Below, one piece after another: positions 1-11,693 of a DNA stretch of 64,000 nucleotides (the stretch's first letter is position 1; each line of letters starts with the position of its first letter). The DNA comes from Linanthus parryae (Eukaryota; Streptophyta; Magnoliopsida; Ericales; Polemoniaceae), in assembly GCA_023055425.1 (NCBI GenBank), contig JALGPY010000001.1:115673057-115737056 (forward strand), in the 5' to 3' direction. The position numbers were made by a program, and so were the translations under genes. Under the pieces are notes generated by a model. It did no database searches, was not told the origin of the DNA, and worked only from the letters and a program-made list of their open reading frames with translations.

Positions 1-400
1 TATCGTAAAGCCTTAATATTCTTGCCAAGTTGCTCATCTACTTCATTCTTGAATGCTTTGAACATTTCAAAATATCCGGATTCGGCCTTCATAAGGTATA
101 CAAATCCATATCTACTGAAGTCATCAGTAAATGTAATGAAATAAAGATAACCACCTCTGACAGGCGTGGGAAACGGTCCACACACATCAGCATGTATGAG
201 TGTGAATAACTCACTAGTCCTCTCACCTTTCTTACTGAAAGGGGGCTTTGTCATTTTTCCTAATAAACAAGATTCACATGTCTCATATGATTCAAAATAA
301 AATGAGTTCAGAAATTCATCCTTATGAAGTCTAGAAATGCGTCTCTCGTTTATATGGCCTAAACAATAGTGTCACAGATAAGTAGGATTTCAAGAGTAGA
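1..400 (-). pseudogene. Ty1/Copia pol fragment (GAG-pre-integrase and integrase start)
   Basis: Read on the minus strand, the frame carries the pre-integrase zinc-binding segment (HYCLGHINERR, then CESCLLGKM) followed by the start of the integrase core (HADVCGPF, then FITFTDDFSRYGFVYLMKAE). It runs off the left edge of the window. The codon before HYCLGH is a stop where the family has Trp, so the copy is decayed. The same domain in the Copia element at 32.4-44.3 kb is very similar, so both probably belong to one lineage. No LTR is seen to its right; the match fades near 400. Confidence 0.88.
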
Positions 401-417
401 GATCAAAGAAAAAGAAA

Positions 418-868
418 TGATTTGATCACGACAACCTAATATGGTGGAAAATGTACTCCAAGGTATAATCAATGACCCGTCAATAGCTTTGATCACAAGC
501 ATAGAGTCGCCAAATACATGGTCTAGCGAGATGATACATGAATAAACTTTTTTTATAACTTTTTAGATGTTTGTGTTATGTGGTTGTACATACATAATGT
601 AATTTGCAATAATATTACCTAAGAAAATACCTACAGATAATTATTAGGGTCGAGAAAAGACATAGGCACATCAATCTCATTTTGAGCGCTCAATTTCAAA
701 TTTTAATAGTTTTCTAATCACAGGTGTTTGTAAACAACTTAGAAGATGTCAACACCGAGATTAGAGAAAAAGGATGGCACTAGTTAGATTATATACTGTT
801 GTCCCATAGCTAGTAGTAATTATTATCAAACAATAGTACCATAATAAATTAGCTAACATAACAAACCA
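418..868 (+). repeat. Dispersed direct repeat, copy A
   Basis: About 450 bp matching 13,597-14,050 in the same orientation, with scattered substitutions and small indels. Shared blocks include TACTCCAAGGTATAA, TAGCTTTGATCACAAGCATA and GCTAACATAACAA. I recognise no coding domain or element terminus. If the young Gypsy insertion (3,330-13,369) is removed, the copies lie about 3.1 kb apart. Confidence 0.75.
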
Positions 869-1990
869 TATATATCGGATGCAGATCAGCATAATACCTT
901 TGCTTTCTGATAGATCGTGATTTTTTTATATCTCTTTTAATGTTTAGTTTGTTTTTTACGTGGAATGGAATTCACATCATTATTCTAAAATCTTCCAAAA
1001 TAGCATATATGTATAAACACTGCCACACTGGTATGGAAAAATAGAGGATGAATGTGTCCGCATGCACGAGGGAAGCTATATTGATACTTTCTATTTTATG
1101 TCTGGGTAAAGAATCATGTTTAATCTTTCCACTGGAGTTGGTGATGTCCAGAGGGACTTCTTACGGGGAATAAATGAGATAGTTCACCTAATGAATGGAG
1201 ACATAGTTTGCAAAAGAAAGGAACAAGTGCTAAAGTGAAGGACTGGGAGTTAGAAAGGTTAATAAACCTATCATGGTGAAAATTCTGGGAATGAACATCT
1301 TTCCATGAACATTCAAAATTACCAAAGGAATAAAAAAAGTATCACGAAAACTAACAAAGGTCATCCAACAAGGGACTACACTATCATTGGTGACTAAAAA
1401 ACCAATAAACCAGTGGAAGATTGGTAGTATTAAGGAGATAGAGAGAGCCAAATTGAGGGTCTTAATGCCACGGTCACTTCCGTTGTGTATAAAAATCCTT
1501 GTCCTAATTTCTGAACTTACTCCAATAAATCCAATCGTACAAGTTCTCAATGCCGGTACGACTATGATAAACCAACTATTCACAGCTTCAAATCATTAGT
1601 GAGTATACTGAGAAAATCATGGTCCACATCGTTCGACAAAGGTCATTTTGAGATAATCATAATGAATTATAATCATTAATTATAATTATCCATTTTTATA
1701 TTAAATGTGCCAACAATTTAAAAATTCAGTTAGTAGCACAATGTTAGACAAATCCGAGGGCATCATCCATAGACATACTGAACCAATTAAATTGAAAGAA
1801 AGAAAGAAACTAGTGTTTCATTTATTGCAGAGAATTACACATGTGAAGAAACTCAGAGAGTAGAATGAAAACATAGGTCTAAAGTTGCTAGCAACTAGAT
1901 GTACTAAATAGACAGAGGAGGAATCAAACCCTTATATTAGCTAACCAGTGCTAACAACACAAGCAATAAACATTTGAGCCACTACTGGTA
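869..1990. other. Intergenic, nothing recognised
   Basis: AT-rich sequence with overlapping short open frames on both strands near 1,230-1,600. None shows a known domain or a convincing start. No terminal repeats were seen. Confidence 0.5.
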
Positions 1991-1994
1991 TCAA

Positions 1995-2487
1995 CATAAT
2001 CTTCACACTTTCACCAATAAATATTGAGCCACCACTAGAAAAACAGGAGGATTGTGTTCAATGAGAAGAGTTGAGATTACCTCTATCATATCAGCATAAT
2101 CTTCAACAAATTGGCTTTCTCCTGCAACCGGAGATGGCGAGGATGTTTTGGTAATTTGGATAGTTCTCTCGCAGTCCTTTGTGCCATGGTCCATTGCAGT
2201 ATCCATAGAACTGAACCAATCATAATCCTTTTCTTTCCGCTTGTCAGTTGCTTGTGTAATGTCACCTTTGCAGCGCCGTACAAGCCCATGCAGCTATATA
2301 AGCTTAGCTTCAATGCAGGATCATTTTTGTACTTATATAGAGTCTGAAATTTGTTGTAAGCATCAGACACATTCTGGATCGTTGCATCAACAGCGATTTG
2401 CGCAAGGGTGGGGAGATCATTTGAGGAAGATCGGGCATCGTTTGCTAAAACACTTGTGCGGTTAAAGCAACCTAAAAGGCCCACCAA
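1995..2487 (-). pseudogene. Invertase/pectin methylesterase inhibitor (PMEI) pseudogene
   Basis: The minus-strand reading has the PMEI-domain signature: DARSSSNDLPTLAQIAVDA, then KNDPALKLSLYSCMGLY (the Cys that follows the K-DP-LK motif), then in another frame KDYDWFSSMDTAMDHGTKDC with the late Cys. The two parts lie in different frames and join near 2,240-2,250, so one indel has broken the gene. There is no signal peptide and the N-terminal Cys region is shortened, so the 5' end is missing too. Family members are secreted or vacuolar four-helix proteins of about 150-200 residues that inhibit acid invertase or pectin methylesterase. Which enzyme this copy once inhibited cannot be told. Confidence 0.8.
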
Positions 2488-2490
2488 AAT

Positions 2491-3324
2491 TAGAGTGCCT
2501 CATTTAAAAAAAAATGGGTAGTTTTGCATTTTACATATAGTTTCTGAAATAATTTCAGCATTTGTTATATAGTTTTTGAATTACTTCAAAACATACATCA
2601 TATCTCTTCTGAGGATTTTTCACGAATCATACATTTACGGTTTAGAATAAACTTGAGATTTCATGAAAACAGGGCAAATAAAAATCGTATAAATAAATAA
2701 AAAATATGAAGTGTGAAAGCCAACATGACTGTAGCACGTACGTTGCACGCACGTTGCACGTACACTGCACAGCACGTTCCCACGCAAGATATTTGCAACA
2801 TAAGGTATGTGTATAAAATATCAGAGGACCTCAAATTAATTGCTTGTTTGGGAACCAAAATTCTAGAGGTGGCCCCGACCATAAGTCAACCTCAACTAAC
2901 CAAAAATGGTAATCTAAAAAGAGCTCTACGATGTTGGTATTTGGGGAAGAACACACTTTGCTTCTGCAAAACCAGATTTGTAAGCAAATAAGGTAACGAA
3001 GAAGCACCAATAACCAATGTAGGATGAGAGAATAATTAAATTAGCATTATCTACTAGAATGTTCATCATATTTGCCCACCGGCTTGAAGAAGAAGAAGAA
3101 GAGAGGCATAGTTCGTCGAGAGCAACCAGTTCTTCTGCCTCTCATTTGATTTGTGAAGTCCATTCATTTTGCGGTGGTTTATCTGTTGCTTATCTTTTCT
3201 AGAGTTCAAGTAATCAATGATTCTCTCTCTCTCTGTCCCTGTTTCCTACAATTTAGGTAGCCATTGAGAACATAAACTCACCACCCGTGAATTTCATCAT
3301 CCATCGACTATAATTCGCCACATG
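2491..3324. other. Intergenic, nothing recognised
   Basis: AT-rich sequence with a short GAA run near 3,088 and a CT run near 3,220. This is host or older repeat sequence into which the Gypsy element inserted; the target site TGTCT is at 3,325-3,329. Confidence 0.5.
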
Positions 3325-3329
3325 TGTCT

Positions 3330-5005
3330 TGATAACTCTCTTTTAGGAGTTATTATTATACTTTCATATTACTTGTAATAGGCTTATTTCACATGATTTA
3401 TATGCTATATTTGCACAAATATGTGAATTTGACTATTTCTAAGATTATGAGTGAAAAGTTGTGTTTCTAGCTTATTTGTTCATGTTTCCTCTCATATTTG
3501 CTATGATAATTGCACGGGTTGTTTAGTGTTGTGTATCTTAGGTAAAATATGTGCAATGGAGCTTATGAGATGCTTGGATATGCTTGGAATGGAGCTAGAT
3601 GAAGAGGAGAAAAGGAGACGCACAAACGAAGAAAAGTTGGAAAAGTCACACAGGACCAGCCTGCACTCTTTTCGATGCCCAGGAAAATCTACAAAGAATT
3701 TTGAAGCAAGGCTTGCGGCATTGGAAAGTAGACATCCGTAGCTTTCCAACGGTATATGGTAGGCCCGAAGACGAGTCCGTATGAGGGAGATACAGCCCGC
3801 GCAAAATCAGCAAATAATTCTGTCCGGGAATTACAAAGTAGAGGGGCTGAAGTGCAATTTCGACCAAATAACATAAAAAATCGTGCCCAGCTGGTAAAAA
3901 ACGGGGAGAGACGACCTAAGGAAGGGATATTGACGTACGGGAGCCATTGGAGAGCACCTAGGAGCTTGGGGATTGCACGGATTCGTCAAAGCTTTGGCGA
4001 TTTCATCGTTTGATTCTTCTCTTACCCTCTCTTTATCATTCTATGGAGAATACTTGTGATTTTAGCATAACAATGAGTAGCTAATTTCTTTGCTAGGCTC
4101 TATGGAGAGCCTAGGGTTATGACTTAGACTTATTTTCCGGATTTTGTTGATTGATTCATGCGTTTGATCCAAATAGTGTTTATTATTCTTCATCTTGTAT
4201 TGTGAATCCGTAAGCTAAGGCTATTGACACGTGTTAGTGATGAATGGAATGACCATGTTAGATGAAGATGATGAACTAGTTGAATTCATAGCTTAATGTT
4301 ACAAACTAATTGATTAGAAATCATGATCTAGGCATAATTCTTAGCAACAAGGGAGTCGCGAACCGGAGTTGTTAGTGAACTAGGTGGGTGCTCGACAGAG
4401 ACTTAACCCGGTTACGAATAAGATCATGTTTTTATTCCCGAATCATTGAGACCGATAGGTGAGATGAATAGGAGTAGTCATGTGTGGGTAGATTCGGTTG
4501 AACTAGTTAGGTGAGTGAATCGGTGGACCGACAGGACCCGGTGAACGAAGTTGACTAGCCAGCTAGAACGTAACGGTAGATGGAGGTGGACCGACAGGAC
4601 CCAAAGTAAACTGTTACGTAAAATTACATGAGATCGACAGAAGATTGTAAGTGCTATTACCCGGCATAATCAGTTAGTGCGTAACGTGTTTCAATACAAA
4701 TTCCGGAACTGTCTAAAGACCCTAGGTGATTCATAGATCGCCTAGTTTTCTCCATACTTTGAGTAAATTCTCTTAATTGAAAAATACAAAAATATTGTCT
4801 CTACATTCATTTTATTTAGTCGCTTGTTTGTGGGCGACGAACATTCAAAATCAAACCACTTCTTACCGGTTACTTATGTATCTTCTAATTAATGCTTAAT
4901 TAGCTAATAATCGTCTATTTCCCTTGGGTTCGATATTCGGAGTCGTAAAATACTCCACTTACTACTTGACCGTGCACTTGCGTATACACGTAAGAAATCG
5001 TGTCA
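3330..5005 (+). repeat. Gypsy 5' LTR
   Basis: 1,676 bp, TGATAACTC...GTGTCA. The first 25 bp form a small hairpin (ATAACTC / GAGTTAT). It is identical to the 3' LTR except for about four substitutions, three of them between 3,480 and 3,550 and one near 4,335. The short frames inside it are present in both LTRs and show no domain. Confidence 0.95.
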
Positions 5006-5011
5006 AGTTTT

Positions 5012-5029
5012 TGGCGCCGTTGCCGGGGA
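5012..5029 (+). other. Primer-binding site, tRNA-Asp
   Basis: TGGCGCCGTTGCCGGGGA, six bases after the 5' LTR, is complementary to the 3' end of plant tRNA-Asp (ending in CCA). tRNA-Asp priming is common among Athila/Tat-type elements. Confidence 0.85.
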
Positions 5030-5141
5030 ACTAAACGGTTTATTAGTTTAGTTAAAAATTAAGTTAGGATACTTCTTTTAGTTTTTTTTGTTACTATCTG
5101 TTTACCTCACGGGTTTGCTAGTGTTGCTTTTTCAGGTAGCT

Positions 5142-7265
5142 ATGGTGGAAGGTCAAGGGCAGATTAGCCTCACCACAGAGCAGCTACAAGCATTGGTAGC
5201 TGAAGCTGTAGAGAAAGCATTGGCAGCAACATCTATAACGCGCCCGACCTCAATGCCATATAATCGATCAGGGAAAGCATTAATCCAGGCATTTGAGGCG
5301 GATCTTAAAGGAAGGGAGCCAGCAATTGTGGTGCCACCAATTCAGGCAGAAACCTTCTGTCTCAAGCTGCGCACAATTCAATTTGCTCAGGATCAGTGCA
5401 CTTTTGCTGGGACAGACGAGGAAGACCCACATGCATTCATTGGGAGATTTCAGAGCCACTGTGGGCTAATCCGATATAGTGGGGTCACATCTGAAGCGCT
5501 CAAACTGATGCTCTTTCCTCATTGTCTCAAGGGAGCTGCTATGGATTGGTTGGACTCTATGCCATCCTGTTCAATCAAAACGTGGGAAGAGTGTGTCGCA
5601 CAGTTCATGAGTAAGTTCTATCCTATCTCACGTGTGATTCAGCTTCAAAATGAGATCTGGATGTTCAGGCAAAAGCAAGATGAATCACTTGTCAAAGCAT
5701 GGCACCGCTTCAATCATTTGCTACGTAGATGTCCCAACCATGGTATTGACAAGCGACAGTTAATCCAGATCTTCTATGATTCACTTGGACAGCCCAATAG
5801 AGACAAAATGGATATAGAAGCTGGGGGAAACTTCTTATTTAACTGTGATCATGAAGGGGCATATGAATTGATGAGATGCTTGGTTCAGCAAGAAGAGAGC
5901 ATGGATTACCAGTCCAGGCACATGGAACTGGTAAGAGATGAAAAGATGGCTTATAACACTGTTCAAGTGAATGCAATGGAGGTAGTGCACGATATAAATG
6001 GTCCAGAGATGCATCAGCAGCAGCCACTACCACCATTAGAGTTGACCGATATGACAGGGATAATAAAGACGATGGCTCAGCACATGACAGACATGTCCAC
6101 ACAGGTCAGCTCTGTAGCAATTGCACTTCAAGTTGTTCAAGCAGGAATAAAAGATCTAAAGGAACAACTTGAACAAAGGGCACTGGGTAGCACTGTTGAC
6201 ACATCAGAGGGACAGGCTCAAGCCATCACCACTCGAAGTGGTATTGCACTTACAGATCCTCCATATCCAAGTCATGCCAGAGCTGAAGCCTCAAAGGCGA
6301 AGGAACATGAAGTCTTCGATTCTGAGAAGACACCTGTCATGATCCCCCAATCAAAGGGCATGACTCACCAGGATGCCGAGAAATCTACCGAGGTACCGCT
6401 TCCATCTTCTCCTTCTTCTTCAGAACTACCATTTCCATTGCGTACTAGGAAGAAGAAGGATGATTTTGAGGAATACAAGCGCTTTTTGAATGTCTTCTCC
6501 AAACTGCATATCAATATCCCATTGATTGAGGCACTTCAAAAGATGCCTAAGTATGCTCGATTTATTAAAGATGCAGTTCTTGGAAAGAAAGGGGTGGATG
6601 AATTTCAGAGAGTAAACTTAAATGAACAGGTTAGTTCATGTGTTTTGCATGGGTTACCTAAGAAAAAGAAGGATCCAGGTAGCTTTGTCATTGAGGCTAC
6701 ATTGGGCGATTCCTACACTGGAAGAGCTCTCTGTGATCTGGGAGCGAGCGTGAATTTGATGCCGTTGTCGGTATTCAAAAAGTTAGGTGTGGGGGAGCCC
6801 CCGAAAACCTGGATAACACTCCAATTTGCAGACAAGTCATCCAAGAAAGCATGTGGGATGGTTAAAGATGTGCTAGTGAGGGTCGGAAGTCTGATCATTC
6901 CGGCTGATTTTGTTATATTGGATATGCCAGTAGGTGATGTTCCGCTAATTCTGGGTAGGCCATTCTTGGCAACTGGTCGTACTCTCATTGACGTAGAGAA
7001 TGGAGAACTAATTATGAGGGTACACGATGACATGGAGACTTTTCGGGTCTTTAAACCGTCACCTCAGTGTTCATGGGAGTATCAGCCAGGGGTGCCATTT
7101 GTTGTACAAGTGAAGCGCCAAATCCCAGAGTTGTCGCAAGGGGATCCACCTGACTACTGGGAAAGAAATAAGCCATCAGCAGTGCACGCACACGAAGCAG
7201 TGCTTCAAATTCAGCACAGGAAAGCAAAGCTGGAAGCGGCACAAAGTGCCAGACCACCCTCGTGA
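5142..7265 (+). CDS. Gag-protease polyprotein of the Gypsy element
   Basis: An open frame without interruption. It runs from 5,088, but the likely start is the ATG at 5,142 (MVEGQGQISLTTEQLQALV), because the 18 residues upstream look like untranslated leader. Order of domains: coiled N-terminal segment; retrotransposon gag domain at about residues 110-240 (DPHAFIGRF, GAAMDWLDS, TWEECVAQFMSKFYP, LLRRCPNHGI); a variable linker; then a retropepsin-like domain from about residue 520, with active-site motif CDLGASVNLMPLS and the later LILGRPFLAT. DLG in place of DTG/DSG is usual in this clade. The protein would form the particle and process itself. It stops just before a conserved non-coding motif, and no pol follows. 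Intact codons in a pol-less element suggest the gag is still under selection or is simply young. Confidence 0.9.
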   Translation: MVEGQGQISLTTEQLQALVAEAVEKALAATSITRPTSMPYNRSGKALIQAFEADLKGREPAIVVPPIQAETFCLKLRTIQFAQDQCTFAGTDEEDPHAFIGRFQSHCGLIRYSGVTSEALKLMLFPHCLKGAAMDWLDSMPSCSIKTWEECVAQFMSKFYPISRVIQLQNEIWMFRQKQDESLVKAWHRFNHLLRRCPNHGIDKRQLIQIFYDSLGQPNRDKMDIEAGGNFLFNCDHEGAYELMRCLVQQEESMDYQSRHMELVRDEKMAYNTVQVNAMEVVHDINGPEMHQQQPLPPLELTDMTGIIKTMAQHMTDMSTQVSSVAIALQVVQAGIKDLKEQLEQRALGSTVDTSEGQAQAITTRSGIALTDPPYPSHARAEASKAKEHEVFDSEKTPVMIPQSKGMTHQDAEKSTEVPLPSSPSSSELPFPLRTRKKKDDFEEYKRFLNVFSKLHINIPLIEALQKMPKYARFIKDAVLGKKGVDEFQRVNLNEQVSSCVLHGLPKKKKDPGSFVIEATLGDSYTGRALCDLGASVNLMPLSVFKKLGVGEPPKTWITLQFADKSSKKACGMVKDVLVRVGSLIIPADFVILDMPVGDVPLILGRPFLATGRTLIDVENGELIMRVHDDMETFRVFKPSPQCSWEYQPGVPFVVQVKRQIPELSQGDPPDYWERNKPSAVHAHEAVLQIQHRKAKLEAAQSARPPS

Positions 7266-7694
7266 GGTGGCATAGGTAACTGGGTCGGGCCGTCGACCGT
7301 AAATTACAAGCGCTTGTTGGGAGGCAACCCAACGTATTTTCATGCTTTAGTGTAGGGAGTGTGTTTTTAAATACTGTTGTGTGCGTTTTTAATACTGTTT
7401 TGTTATCTGAGGGGTGAGAGAGTGAGAATCTTATATTTGAATTGAGTCGTGCAGGCACACAGGTTGGAGACGCGGTCCGGACTCCCCTTCTTGATGCGTG
7501 AAAAGAGGAAACGCAGAAAAACCGAGAAAGCGACATAATGATCACGAAATTTGAGGTCAGGAATTCTGAAGTTTACTCCGAAAAATTTGAAGTCACTATT
7601 GCGAAATCAGAACGTGCGCGAAACGAGCTTTCCGACGGTATGTAATATGCGTGCATCGGAGTCCGGAGACGTAATCTAGAAGACAAACGAAGCG

Positions 7695-7730
<36 letters not shown>

Positions 7731-7740
7731 GGAGTCAGGG

Positions 7741-7876
7741 GTGTTCACACGAACACCCCTTGTGTTCGCAGGAACAGCCAAGCCCCAAAAAGTCACTGCC
7801 CGATTTTAAGAACAAAAAAATTTGTTCACAGGAACAGTGTTCGTGCGAACATGTTTTTTGTTCGCACGAACAGGGG
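7741..7876. repeat. Cluster of short palindromes (TGTTCGCACGAACA type)
   Basis: Five imperfect to perfect copies of a palindrome of about 14-16 bp within 135 bp: TGTTCACACGAACA, TGTGTTCGCAGGAACA, TGTTCACAGGAACA, GTGTTCGTGCGAACA and TGTTCGCACGAACA. They lie directly after the long A run in the Gypsy internal region. The function is unknown; binding sites or RNA hairpins are possible. Confidence 0.7.
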
Positions 7877-9544
7877 TAAAAAGGTCAATCCAATATTTTT
7901 TTGGGTGAAAAGAGGAATTTTTGAAAGATAGATCGGGCAAACAGAGGGGCTGTTCTTCATCCACCATCTCTCTGCAACCCGATCGAACACAGGACCCTCC
8001 ATCTCTCTGCAACCCGATCGATTCCTCGCGGCTTCACCCTCCGGCGGCCTTCTTTCACTCCGGCGAACCCAGCGGCCCACCCTCTCTCTCAATCGGCGAT
8101 TCCAGCAGCTTCTTTTCCCCTCCCCGACAGCTTTCACGCCACAACCACCGAGAACCCACCTCCAATCTCAACCACGCAGCCGCCGCCCTCTGGGCCACCA
8201 CCGAACAACCCACAACCCCACAGCAGACCTCCAAACCTCCTGGTCGTCTGCCATGGATTCCGGCCACAAGAGTCGAACCCAGAAACTGAACCCACCTGAC
8301 CGCAATCGCCTCTCTCTAATTCCCCTGTTTCCGATTCGAAACCCACAGCCATAACCAAACACAATCTCCAGCCAAACCCACCTGAGACCAAAACCCGATC
8401 AAGAACCCATCAACAATCAGAAACAGACAAAGAAACTCACAGCAGGTCGCAGAGAAGACCAGAATAGAGAAGGAACAAGAAGAGAAATTCAGCGGCGAAC
8501 TCCAGTGATTTCGTGCGAATGAAAAACAATCCTCAGTTCGCTGATTTTGTGGCTGGGGCAAAGTGAAATAACAAAGAGGTTTGAGAGGATGGGAGGAGAT
8601 TAAGGCTGGTAGGTTGCAGGGTGTAATGAACTGGGTTATGGTGAGAACGCAGTGAGGTGTTGGAGTATTTTCAGAGGATAGGCAGTGGGTTTAAGTTCGT
8701 GGCTGGTTAGGTGTTATTGTTTGGTGGATTTAGGGAGATGGCTGTGGTGGTGAGGCAGTGGTGTTGGTTGGGATTGAATTGGAGATTGGAGGTTACAGGA
8801 GGTTATTTGGAGGTGTTAGTTTGAGTTGTTTCAGGTGGTTAGTTTATTGGTAATGGGGGTTGGAGGAGGTATTGAATTGTTTGGACTTGAAGGCAGCAAC
8901 TTGTTACTCACTTACTTCAAGATAAAGAGTTGGCTTGTGGGACTTCAAGAATGGACTAAGCACGAAACACATTATGCTGCAATTTGATCGACATAATGCT
9001 CTCTGTCCGAGTTCAAAATTGGATGAAAAGTATGACGCAGACATCAACCCCGGTGTGCTAGTTCACACTCGACCGCAAGGGAACTCACATAACGAGTTCG
9101 GGGATTCTTCGTTCTCTTTTCGTCAGCAGCAACAGGATCAATCGACCCCGGTGTGTTCCACACACTCGACCGCAAGGGAGCTTGCATTGTTCCGCACAAT
9201 GTTAGCTTGGGGATTGTTCTCGCTATCTCAGTCAGCACCTATCGGATTTCGTCCCCGACCTTGTGTCGGTTGTGAGTTTCTTTTCTCTCTCTTTACTTAC
9301 CGTTTAGGCACATCGTACTTGCACTAGGATTTTATTTTTAGAATTCTAGGGAATTACTTGAGTACTTGCTTAATTTCGGTACACACAACTCGTTCACGTG
9401 CACGTAGCTTGAATTATCTCTAAATTTGTTGTAGCTACCTTCTTATGCCGTAGCTTTGACTCCGAGTAGAATCACCGCCCCTCACATTTGAATGCTGAGT
9501 CTTCTTGTTTAATCTCTAAATTCGTTGAGGACAACGAAGCGCTC

Positions 9545-9558
9545 AAGTGTGGGGGGAG
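9545..9558 (+). other. Internal polypurine-tract-like motif
   Basis: AAGTGTGGGGGGAG, preceded by GAGGACAACGAAGCGC. It closely resembles the terminal tract at 11,679-11,690 (AAGTGTGGGGGT) but lies 2.1 kb upstream. It could be a central polypurine tract or a relic of an earlier 3' boundary. Confidence 0.5.
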
Positions 9559-11671
9559 TTTTAGTCTTGACTAGCCAGTCAGTGTTTGCATCGCCATGTC
9601 TGCATATAGTTTGTTCGTGTCGTATTGTGTCTAATTTTGTAGTCCGTGTCGTGATATTGTGATAGTATGTCATATTGTGTTGTGTTAGTCGTGTATATAC
9701 TTGTTTATGTTTGTGTTTAATATTGCACGTTTTCTTATTTGAGTCTACCTACCCTATTGAATGTTTTGTGTAGTTTAGTTCGTGTCGGCTTGCATGTAGT
9801 GTAGGAATTATATGAAAATAAAAAAAAAAAAAAAAATCAAAAAATTGAAAAATCTAAAAAAAATTATAAAGAGAAAATTTTGAGAAAAGGGCAATCGAAA
9901 GAGGCTAATTTGATAAATCGCGAAGTGTGAGGATTTTAGGCGTAGGGCATGATTTGCGACCGAGAGTGACGACGTGAGTCCCCCCTAGTAGGTATAGAGA
10001 GACTTTCTTTACGGGAGTGCCTACCTATTTCTAACACGTACGTGATTTTCATACTCAAAGTGTGTGTCTATTTTCTTACAAGAGCTGAGCTAGGTGTGAG
10101 CTAAACAAGCCGAACATCCATGTGTACGTCTTTGGTAGTCGCCAACCCGCCTCGTAGTGGCACACGAAACAGCTGTGCGAGGACGTGTATTAGAGCACTC
10201 ACTGCTTTTAGAACTCACCTTGTAGGACCATTAGACGCCCCAATTTGAACCTTGGATTCTTTGCTAGCCTTCGGACCTAGGGTGACGATTCTTGGCCTTC
10301 ATCACAAATTGATTAGAATCACCACTTTAGTGCGTCACGAGGGGGTTGTGTAGTTGAGGGGGTTCGATGAGGGAGTGATTATACAATTCGTTGAGTTCTA
10401 CATCTCGCTTGCACTTCATTGATTATCTACGAGGGGATGCGAGGGTGAGTGAGTAGGCTTGCGCACTTCGGTGTGGCGGTGTTCCATGCCATTACATCAT
10501 GGACACAGTTGTGGAGAGCCGTGGGTGCGTGAATCTAATACGCACGAAATTGGGTTGGGTGAACTTAATTGGTGGATCGTGCTAGGTACCAGTTTTGATT
10601 ACTTTGGTGTAGGAGGATCGGTTGGATTAGGCACGAGATACATTCATCTTCGGGACTACTTGAGAGGGGTTATGGTTACATTCGAATGTGGGGGTGTCGA
10701 CTTTTGACTTCGGACATTGAGTGTGAGCTTGCGACGACTCCACTCCCACACATGTACTTCATTGATTTTGCGGCTTGGATTTGACATGGACTTTGATTGA
10801 GTTAGGAGGAGATGATATTTTTATGTGATATTCATTCATCGATTTACATGTTTCCTTCTCCTAGCATATTTGATTATATTTGAAGACCACTCGGATATTT
10901 ATTGTTGGATTTTGATGGGATTTTGAGAGAATTGTGAAACAAAAAAAGAAAGAAAAGAAAACACAAAAAAAAAATAAAAAAAAAAATGAGAGAAAAAAGA
11001 AAAAGGAGAGATGAAATAAAGTGGAATTGGAATTGAATTGGAACGAGTGGTGGAGCTACTTTGACGACGACGGTTCACGTTTCATGCACGACGAACGACG
11101 ATGGCCACGGAGATCACTAGCGTACCGGGGTTTGAGGGAATTGAGGGCCGGAGGCGGTGAGCTTTGGGTTTTGGTTCCTATCATCATGGTGAGGGTGTGT
11201 GAGATGTGGGATTTGATGTGAGAATGTGACGCTTAGGACTTGATTTCGACGAGATTATCCATATGTCCCTAAGCCTCATCATGTGAAAACCGTTAGCGGA
11301 TTAGGAGCTCGGACCTTGGATGTGGCTTTGCCTAGCGTAGTCTTTTATTTCGTGGCACACGCGAAGAGGTAGCGTACTCTTGTACTTAGTAAAGTTAGGT
11401 TTTCTATACTAACTAGGGGAGAGTCTCGTTGTCGAATTTAGTTTCAACTCATGCTTTGTTCATAGGATTCTCATCACTTCATGATACCCGATTTAAGTCA
11501 ATGGAGATTGCCCGATCTCAATCAAAAAGATAAAAAGTGTGTTTTGTGTATATATGTGTTTGTGTAGGATCGAGTCATAGTTTGCATTTGCATCATATTG
11601 TTGCATTGTCGAGTCTTGTGTCGTTTGCGTCTTGAGTCGGCTAGTAAATAGTGGTTTTACTCGGGACGAGC

Positions 11672-11693
11672 AAAAGGTAAGTGTGGGGGTATT
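11672..11693 (+). other. Polypurine tract
   Basis: AAAAGGTAAGTGTGGGGGT and three further bases directly before the 3' LTR, the expected site of plus-strand priming. Confidence 0.75.

Larger units (their letters stand above)
7266..11671 (+). other. Gypsy internal non-coding region (pol missing)
   Basis: 4.4 kb without a credible gene. It opens with the motif TTGGGAGGCAACCC (within 7,310-7,330), which in related elements lies after the end of the coding region, then a 34-base A run (7,695-7,728), a palindrome cluster (7,741-7,876), a proline- and serine-rich but domain-less frame (7,921-8,289), a G-rich stretch (8,560-8,880) and two A-rich tracts (9,815-9,870 and 10,935-11,010). A segment with ACCCCGGTGTG and ACTCGACCGCAAGGGA occurs twice, near 9,050-9,085 and 9,144-9,180. 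No RT (Y-DD) or integrase signature was found. Confidence 0.7.

Noticed and set aside
1230..1599. Overlapping open frames of 117 and 70 codons on opposite strands
   Set aside because: No domain, no conserved motif and no promoter context; likely chance in AT-rich DNA.
3760..3790. Hammerhead-ribozyme-like text (GACGAGTCCGTATGAGGG) in the Gypsy LTR, as in retrozymes
   Set aside because: The CUGAUGA and GAAA core boxes and the three stems cannot be formed, and the LTR is far longer than those of retrozymes.
3451..4013. Small ORFs of 61-96 codons in the Gypsy LTRs, present twice
   Set aside because: They occur twice only because the LTRs are identical; several frames overlap and none has a recognisable domain.
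7921..8289. 122-codon proline- and serine-rich frame after the Gypsy gag-protease
   Set aside because: Low-complexity composition, overlapping frames on the other strand and no domain; best seen as non-coding element sequence.
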